64,000 nucleotides of DNA from Sphingomonas taxi (lineage in GTDB: Bacteria > Pseudomonadota > Alphaproteobacteria > Sphingomonadales > Sphingomonadaceae), in contig QFQI01000011.1 of assembly GCA_003243195.1 (NCBI GenBank), positions 1-64,000 on the forward strand. Reading direction: 5' to 3'. Numbering within the stretch: position 1 is the stretch's first letter; each line of letters starts with the position of its first letter. This document shows positions 59,059-64,000 of the stretch, in pieces. A program made the translations under genes and the position numbers. The notes under the pieces were generated by a model. The model was given only the letters and a program-made list of their open reading frames with translations. It ran no database searches and was not told the DNA's origin.

Positions 59059-60176
59059 CCGACCGGCTGCACCCATTCGAGTCGGTAGCCGGCGTCGCAC
59101 AGATCCTTCGCATCGCGCGCGAAGCTGCTGGGATTGCAGGAGACATAGGCTACGGCCGGCACCCTGGATGCCGCAAGCTGGATGATCTGCTCGCGCGCGC
59201 CCGCGCGTGGCGGGTCGATCACCACCGCATCGAAGCGGTCGAGTTCGGCGGTGGTCAGCGGGCGGCGGAACAGGTCGCGATGCTCGGTGAACACCGGGCG
59301 CTGCGCCCGGTCCGCGGCCGCCTTCAGCGACAGGATCGCGTCGCGCGCGCCTTCCGCAGCGTACACGCGTCCCGGCAGCGACAGCGCGAAGGTGCCGAGC
59401 CCCGCGAACAGGTCGGCGGCCACCCGCGCGCCCGCGACCGCATCGCGAACCGCTGCAACCAGCGCCGCCTCCCCCTCGACCGTCGCCTGAAGGAAGGCGG
59501 CGGGGGGTAGCGGAACGGGCACGCCGCCCAGCGTGATCGTCACAGGCTGCGGCTCCCAGCGTGTCTCCGGTCCCAGGCCGTCGTCGAAGGCGATCCGCGC
59601 CAGTCTATGCGCCTGCGCCATGTCGGTAAGCGCATCGTGGTGCGCCAGCCCCTCGGGTGCAACGCCCCTTACCAGCAGGTCGACCCCCTGGTCGGCGCGC
59701 GTGAGATGCACATCCAGCCGCCGCCTCGCCCGAAACGTCGGCAACAGGCGCCGAAGCGGCCGCACCATCGCGAACAGCTCCGGGGCCATGACGTGGCATT
59801 CGTGCAGGTCGACGATCTGGTGACTGCGCGCGGCCGAGAAGCCGATGCGGCCGGACGGCTCGGCGTGCAGCGTCGCGCGTCGCCGGGTGCGTGGCGGTGA
59901 CAGCAGCGGCGCGCGGATCGGGGCGTCCAGCCCGTGCGCGGCCAGCGCCGAGGCGATGCGGTCGACGATGAACGCCGACCAGCTCGCGTCGTCGAGATGC
60001 TGGAGCTGGCATCCGCCGCACTCGGGATAATGGCGGCAGGGCGGCGGCTGGTGATGCGGGCCGGGCGTCACGACGCCATCGGGCGCGATCCGGTCGCCGG
60101 GGGCGGCGAGCGCGACATGGCGGCCATCCTCCGTCACGCCCTCGCCGCGCGCGGCGACCCTGACGATCTCGCTCAT
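58989..60176 (-). CDS. RNA methyltransferase of the RlmD/RumA (TrmA) family
   Basis: 395 residues. A TRAM-like N-terminal strand region (RVAARGEGVTEDGRHVALAAPGD) is followed by an iron-sulfur site with Cys 47, 53 and 56 (CRHYPECGGCQ) and a fourth Cys in DLHECHVM. The methyltransferase core has DLFAGLGTFALSL as SAM motif I, VIDPPRAG as motif IV, and the catalytic Cys in YVSCNPSSFARD. It adds a 5-methyl to uridine in rRNA or tRNA; which one is unclear. The start overlaps the nnr stop in ATGA, so both are in one operon. It overlaps truA at the 3' end. Confidence 0.9.
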   Translation of the reverse strand: MSEIVRVAARGEGVTEDGRHVALAAPGDRIAPDGVVTPGPHHQPPPCRHYPECGGCQLQHLDDASWSAFIVDRIASALAAHGLDAPIRAPLLSPPRTRRRATLHAEPSGRIGFSAARSHQIVDLHECHVMAPELFAMVRPLRRLLPTFRARRRLDVHLTRADQGVDLLVRGVAPEGLAHHDALTDMAQAHRLARIAFDDGLGPETRWEPQPVTITLGGVPVPLPPAAFLQATVEGEAALVAAVRDAVAGARVAADLFAGLGTFALSLPGRVYAAEGARDAILSLKAAADRAQRPVFTEHRDLFRRPLTTAELDRFDAVVIDPPRAGAREQIIQLAASRVPAVAYVSCNPSSFARDAKDLCDAGYRLEWVQPVGQFRWSTHVELAARFSRMAPSAG

Positions 60177-61546
60177 GCGCGCGCCGCCGACAGGGCCGCG
60201 GCGAGATCGTCGGCGACGAACGCGGCACCCAGCCGCCGCGCCGCCTCGCCATGCAGCCACACGCCCGCTGCCGCCGCACCGAACGGGTCGCGCCCCTCCG
60301 CCAGCATCGCCGCGATCGCACCGGCCAGCACGTCGCCGCTGCCGGCGGTGGACAGCCAGGAGCTCGCCGCGCCGGACAGGATCGCGCGGCCGTCGGGGGC
60401 GGCGATCACGGTATCCGGCCCCTTGAACACGATCGTCGCGCCGCTGCGGGCTGCGGCATGGCGTGCGGCGTCCAGCTTTCTGCCGTCCACGTCGCCGAAC
60501 AGCGCCGTGAACTCACCGTCATGTGGCGTCAGGATCGTCTCGCCGCCCCGCGCGCGCAACCGCTCGGGCGTCAGAAGATGCAGCGCGTCGCCGTCGATCA
60601 CCAGCCGGTGCGGCGTCGCCAGCGCGCGGTCGAGCGTCGCGCGCGATTCGCCGTCGCGCCCCAGCCCGGGGCCGATCACGAGCGCGCCGATCCGTGGATC
60701 GCCCAGCGCCGCGTCGTCAAGTCGTCGCCGGACCAGCGCGTGCGGCGCGGCCGGGATCGTCGCCCCCAGCAGCGCGACATAGCCCGCGCCGGCATGCATC
60801 GCCGCGCTCGCGGCCAGTTGCGCCGCCCCGACCATGCGCCCACGCACCACCGCGACCATGCCGCGGCTGAACTTGTGGCTGTCCACCGCGGGCGGCGGCA
60901 GGTGCGGGGCGGACAGGACATGCGCATCGCCATGCGCCGCCACCCCGATCGGCAGCAGCCGGACGGCGCCGCACCGGGCGGCGCCGGGTTGCAACAGGTG
61001 CGATGGCTTGACCGCCCCCAGCGCCAGCGTGACGTGCATCGCGGGCACGGTGCCCAGAACACGTCCGTCGTCGGTGGCGAGCCCACTCGGCACGTCGACC
61101 GCGATCGCGAGGGAGGCCGCCGCGACCAGCCGCGCCAGCGCCGCCGCGGCGTCATCCGCCAGCGGTCGCGTCAGGCCGGTTCCGAACAACGCGTCCACGA
61201 TCACCGGGGCGGGTGCCGCGTCGCCGAGCGGCTCGACCGGCCCCGACCACAACGCACGCGCCGCGATGGCGGCCGGCGTCCGCGGCTCCTCCAGCGCGGC
61301 GACGCGCACCTTGCGTCCGGCGGCATGCAGACGGGACGCGGCGACATAGCCGTCGCCGCCATTGTTGCCGGGACCGCACAGCACCAGCACGTCGTTGACG
61401 CCCGCCAGGCGGCGGACCGCGTCGGCGATGCCGGCAGCCGCGCGCTGCATCAGCGTCTCGACGCTGGCCCCAGCGGCAATGGCCTGTTCCTCCGCCGCGC
61501 GCATGGCGGCAGCGGTCAGCACGGCGGTTCCGGCGATCGGGATCAT
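60173..61546 (-). CDS. nnr: bifunctional NAD(P)HX epimerase/dehydratase
   Basis: 457 residues. The N-terminal YjeF epimerase domain (to about 205) has VLVLCGPGNNGGDGYVAASRL and the catalytic Asp in VDALFGTGL. The C-terminal dehydratase domain has VIGPGLGRDGE, TPHDGEFTALFG and GSGDVLAGAIAAML, the ADP-dependent repair enzyme of the ribokinase-like fold. It repairs hydrated NADH and NADPH. The start is MIPIAGTAVL; upstream in-frame residues are not needed. ATGA overlap links it to the methyltransferase. Confidence 0.94.
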   Translation of the reverse strand: MIPIAGTAVLTAAAMRAAEEQAIAAGASVETLMQRAAAGIADAVRRLAGVNDVLVLCGPGNNGGDGYVAASRLHAAGRKVRVAALEEPRTPAAIAARALWSGPVEPLGDAAPAPVIVDALFGTGLTRPLADDAAAALARLVAAASLAIAVDVPSGLATDDGRVLGTVPAMHVTLALGAVKPSHLLQPGAARCGAVRLLPIGVAAHGDAHVLSAPHLPPPAVDSHKFSRGMVAVVRGRMVGAAQLAASAAMHAGAGYVALLGATIPAAPHALVRRRLDDAALGDPRIGALVIGPGLGRDGESRATLDRALATPHRLVIDGDALHLLTPERLRARGGETILTPHDGEFTALFGDVDGRKLDAARHAAARSGATIVFKGPDTVIAAPDGRAILSGAASSWLSTAGSGDVLAGAIAAMLAEGRDPFGAAAAGVWLHGEAARRLGAAFVADDLAAALSAARA

Positions 61547-61643
61547 GGCGCCGCTATGGCACCGCAATCCGCCGCCGTCACCTGCGCACGACCGGCGTCC
61601 GCTTCGAAACTCGCGACCGCGCGGGCGCGCTTCGAACAGCCGT

Positions 61644-63365
61644 TCAGATGTCGGCGTAGACGTGGCGCTCCGCCGCCGCGCCGGGATGCGTCACCGCGCC
61701 CTTGTACGCCGGCCCGACATTCTGCGCATACCGCCACAGCGCGCCGGATCCGTAGTCGTTCTCGCGCGCCTGCCAGCGGGCGCGACGCTCCGCCAGCACC
61801 GCGTCGTCGACCAGCAGGTCGATCGTACCGGCCTCCGCGTCGATGCGGATCGCGTCGCCGTCCTCGACCAATGCGATCGGTCCGCCCTCCGCCGCTTCCG
61901 GTCCGACGTGCCCGATGCAGAAGCCGCGCGTGCCGCCCGAGAAGCGACCATCGGTGATGAGCGCCACCTTCTCGCCCATGCCCAGCCCGTACAGCGCCGC
62001 CGTGGTGGAGAGCATCTCGCGCATGCCGGGACCGCCCTTCGGCCCTTCGTAGCGGATGATGATGACCTCGCCCTCGGCGATCGTGCGCCCCTCGACCGCG
62101 GCGAAGGCATCCTCCTCGCAGTCGAAGCACCGCGCCGGCCCCTCGAACTGCAACCGATGCATGCCCGCCACCTTCACGATCGCGCCATCGGGAGCCAGCG
62201 ATCCGCGCAGCCCCACCACGCCCCCGGTCGGCGTTATCGGGGTCGCGACGTCGTAGATCACCTTTTGGTCCGGGTTCCACGTCACCTGGTCGATGTTCTC
62301 GCCCAGGGTGCGCCCCGTGACGGTCAGGCATTCGCCGTCGAGCAGCCCGCCGGCCAGCATCGTCTTCATCAGCATGTAGACGCCGCCGGCCTCGTACATG
62401 TCCTTGGCGACATACTTCCCGCCCGGCTTCAGGTCGGCGATATACGGCGTCGACTTGAACGCCTCGGCAACGTCGAACAGGTCGAAGTCGATCCCCGCCT
62501 CGCTGGCCATCGCCGGCAGGTGGAGCGCGGCGTTGGTGGACCCGCCGGTGGCCGCCACGACGCGCGCGGCGTTCACGAAGGCGGAGCGGGTGCAGATGTC
62601 GCGCGGGCGCAGGTTGCGCGCGACCAGCTCCATCACCTGCGCCCCCGCCGCCACGGCGATCTGTTCGCGCGTGCTGAACGGTGCGGGCACCATGTTGCTG
62701 TTCGGCAGGGACAATCCGATCGCCTCGCCGACGCATGCCATGGTGTTGGCGGTGAATTGCCCGCCACAGGCGCCGTGACCGGGGCAGGCGACCCTTTCCA
62801 GTTCGTGCACTTCGGACAGGGGGCAGGCACCGGCGGCATATTTGCCCACCACCTCGAACACGTCGACCACCGTCACGTCACGGTCATGGAAGCGGCCGGG
62901 CATGATCGACCCGCCGTAGACGAAGATCGACGGCACGTTCAGCCGCAGCATCGCCATCATCATGCCGGGCAACGACTTGTCGCAGCCCGCGAAGCCGACC
63001 AGCGCGTCATAGCAATGCCCGCGCACCGACAGCTCGACCGAATCGGCGATCACCTCGCGGCTGACCAGCGAGGCCTTCATGCCCTGATGGCCCATCGCGA
63101 TCCCGTCAGTCACGGTGATGGTGTTGAATCGGCGCGGCATGCCGCCGCCCTGCTCCACGCCGCGCCGCGCGGCATCGGCCTGCGCATTGAGCGTGGTGTT
63201 GCACGGCGCGCTGTCGTTGCCGGCGGAGGCGAGCGCGACGAACGGCCGCGCGATCTCCTCCTCGCTCAGCCCCATGGCATAATAATAGCTGCGGTGCGGG
63301 GCGCGTTCCGGGCCGACCGACACATGGCGGCTCGGCAGGCGGTTCTTGTCAAAGTTGTTGGTCAT
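61644..63365 (-). CDS. ilvD: dihydroxy-acid dehydratase
   Basis: 573 residues from MTNNFDKNRLPS. It makes the branched 2-oxoacids for valine, isoleucine and pantothenate, using an iron-sulfur cluster. Cluster Cys are in APCNTTLNAQ, FAGCDKSLPGMMMAM and ERVACPGHGACGGQFTANTMA. The Lys-carbamate/Mg site region and KGGPGMREMLSTTAALYG, with the terminal SGGTRGFCIGHVGPEA, are also present. A GTG three codons earlier is not needed. nnr follows on the same strand about 97 bases later. Confidence 0.96.
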   Translation of the reverse strand: MTNNFDKNRLPSRHVSVGPERAPHRSYYYAMGLSEEEIARPFVALASAGNDSAPCNTTLNAQADAARRGVEQGGGMPRRFNTITVTDGIAMGHQGMKASLVSREVIADSVELSVRGHCYDALVGFAGCDKSLPGMMMAMLRLNVPSIFVYGGSIMPGRFHDRDVTVVDVFEVVGKYAAGACPLSEVHELERVACPGHGACGGQFTANTMACVGEAIGLSLPNSNMVPAPFSTREQIAVAAGAQVMELVARNLRPRDICTRSAFVNAARVVAATGGSTNAALHLPAMASEAGIDFDLFDVAEAFKSTPYIADLKPGGKYVAKDMYEAGGVYMLMKTMLAGGLLDGECLTVTGRTLGENIDQVTWNPDQKVIYDVATPITPTGGVVGLRGSLAPDGAIVKVAGMHRLQFEGPARCFDCEEDAFAAVEGRTIAEGEVIIIRYEGPKGGPGMREMLSTTAALYGLGMGEKVALITDGRFSGGTRGFCIGHVGPEAAEGGPIALVEDGDAIRIDAEAGTIDLLVDDAVLAERRARWQARENDYGSGALWRYAQNVGPAYKGAVTHPGAAAERHVYADI

Positions 63366-63421
63366 GGCGCGCACGCCTATGTCGCGGAAGCGCCCTGCCG
63401 CGCAAGTATATTAGCGAACGA

Positions 63422-63772
63422 TCAGCCGCTAAGTTCGCTCAGCGCCTTTTCCACGCCGCCGATCGTGAACGGCTTGGGCAGGCGGGGCCGCTCGCGATGG
63501 GGCGGCGCGATCTCGTCGCCGGCGCCGCCGGTCGCGAACACGAACGGGATGTTCTTCGCCGCCAGCGCATCCGCGATCGCGAAGCTCTTCTCGCCACCGC
63601 GCAGGTTCACGTCGAGGATCGCCGCGTCGATCCCCCCGGCCTCGACGATCGGCAGCGCCGCCGCCACGCTGTCCGCCGTGCCGGCATGGCGTTTTTCGAG
63701 CGCGTCCAGAAAATCTTCCAGCATCATCGCGATCAGGGGTTCGTCTTCGACCAGAAGCACACGCATCGTCAT
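63422..63772 (-). CDS. single-domain response regulator (FAT-GUY-like)
   Basis: 116 residues. Only a receiver domain: acidic pair in VEDEPL, phosphoacceptor Asp 54 in AAILDVNLRGG, and switch Thr in PFVFATGGAGDE, which fits the PFxFATG signature of FAT-GUY receivers of alphaproteobacteria; conserved Lys in LPKPF. It has no output domain, so it likely acts on phosphorelay partners, such as a hybrid kinase. The start may be this ATG or the one two codons later. A partial hybrid kinase gene lies just upstream. Confidence 0.85.
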   Translation of the reverse strand: MTMRVLLVEDEPLIAMMLEDFLDALEKRHAGTADSVAAALPIVEAGGIDAAILDVNLRGGEKSFAIADALAAKNIPFVFATGGAGDEIAPPHRERPRLPKPFTIGGVEKALSELSG

Positions 63773-63813
63773 GCGCAACGCCATAGCGCGCTGTGCCGGT
63801 CGCGCAACTGCCC

Positions 63814-64000
63814 TCACGCAACCGGCTTGCCCGCCTCCTGCGCCACCAGCACGTCGCGCGTCGCCTCGGCGAGTTGCTGGACCGAGAACGGCTTGGGCAG
63901 GAAGGCAACATTGTCGAGGTCGATCGAGCGCCGCAACTGTTCCTCGGCATAGCCGGACATGAACAGGATCGGGATGCCGGGATGCACCTTGCGGAGCTGC
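63814..64000 (-). CDS. hybrid histidine kinase, C-terminal receiver, cut by the window edge
   Basis: The last 61 codons run to a TGA at 63814-63816. They encode the second half of a receiver domain: HPGIPILFMSGYAEEQLRR with the Ser/Thr switch in MSGY, then FLPKPFSVQQLAEATRDVL with the conserved Lys in PKPF. The gene enters from the right edge on the minus strand. Such tails are usual in hybrid sensor kinases with a CheY-like end, although a stand-alone receiver is not ruled out. It lies 41 bases before the FAT-GUY-like regulator. Confidence 0.75.
   Translation of the reverse strand, partial: QLRKVHPGIPILFMSGYAEEQLRRSIDLDNVAFLPKPFSVQQLAEATRDVLVAQEAGKPVA

Noticed and set aside
61362..63962. 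866-codon rightward open frame over ilvD
   Set aside because: Antisense shadow of ilvD and nnr, with His/Arg-rich composition.
1..64000. tRNA, rRNA and CRISPR arrays
   Set aside because: Looked for in the gaps between genes by eye; no cloverleaf with a TTCRANNC arm, no rRNA signature and no repeat-spacer series was noticed.

Overview
The window looks like a piece of the main chromosome of a GC-rich alphaproteobacterium of the Sphingomonadaceae, most likely Sphingomonas or a close relative. The pointers are high GC with strong GC-ending codon bias, a pyruvate dehydrogenase beta subunit carrying its own lipoyl domain, a ChvG/ChvI-HprK-RapZ-EIIA-HPr regulatory phosphotransferase block next to pckA, the lptD-surA-pdxA-rsmA order, a FAT-GUY-like single-domain receiver, and a short palindromic intergenic repeat of the type scattered through sphingomonad genomes. 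No rRNA, tRNA, CRISPR array or intact prophage was seen. The genus is an inference from content; there is no 16S gene to settle it.

Layout. 1-2.4 kb is an accessory edge: the 3' part of an ISNCY-like transposase, a secreted protein of lower GC, a large inverted repeat, two orphan small envelope proteins and a strongly structured non-coding stretch. 2.4-6.8 kb holds an EF-hand protein, a squalene/phytoene-synthase-like protein and three translationally coupled TadE/TadG-type pseudopilin genes. 6.8-18.7 kb is core metabolism: pdhA-pdhB, an MFS exporter, cysK, a SleB-type wall hydrolase, an acyl-CoA dehydrogenase with a MerR regulator, hisI, purF and a short-chain dehydrogenase. 18.7-24.9 kb has cyclopropane synthase, photolyase, a histone-deacetylase-like hydrolase, an HSL-type esterase, RppH and a DUF481 outer-membrane protein. 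24.9-28.6 kb is a four-gene operon with 4-base overlaps for arginine succinyltransferase catabolism (M20 hydrolase, astA, astB, small membrane protein). 28.7-30.8 kb is a TonB-dependent receptor behind a Zur-like operator. 30.9-33.8 kb is pepA-holC-ndk-GNAT, divergent from the outer-membrane biogenesis operon lptD-surA-pdxA-rsmA (33.9-39.4 kb). 39.5-44.5 kb has a TPR protein, rsmB, guaB and pckA. 44.7-49.7 kb is the chvI-chvG-hprK-rapZ-EIIA-HPr-trmH operon. 49.8-53.4 kb is a four-gene cassette built around a three-domain endolysin. 53.6-64 kb contains a 2-hydroxyacid dehydrogenase, rmuC, def, recR, fmt-truA, an RNA methyltransferase with nnr, ilvD, a receiver protein and the 3' end of a hybrid histidine kinase.

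How the parts work together. The pckA-ChvI/ChvG-HprK-HPr block ties envelope or acid sensing to gluconeogenesis through HPr phosphorylation; pdh, pckA, cysK, ilvD, hisI, purF and guaB are ordinary biosynthetic and central-carbon genes. lptD, surA, a DUF481 protein, the TonB receptor, wall hydrolases and lipoproteins make this a region rich in envelope functions.

The most unusual element is the operon at 49782-53398: an eight-segment membrane protein, a cytoplasmic amidase + peptidoglycan-binding + lysozyme protein without a signal peptide, a lipoprotein and a small unknown protein, with no other phage genes around. It resembles a domesticated lysis or release module of unknown purpose. Other points for a second look are a RapZ whose Walker A lysine is valine, an M20 hydrolase in the place where a succinylglutamate desuccinylase would be useful, and the structured region at 2128-2418.
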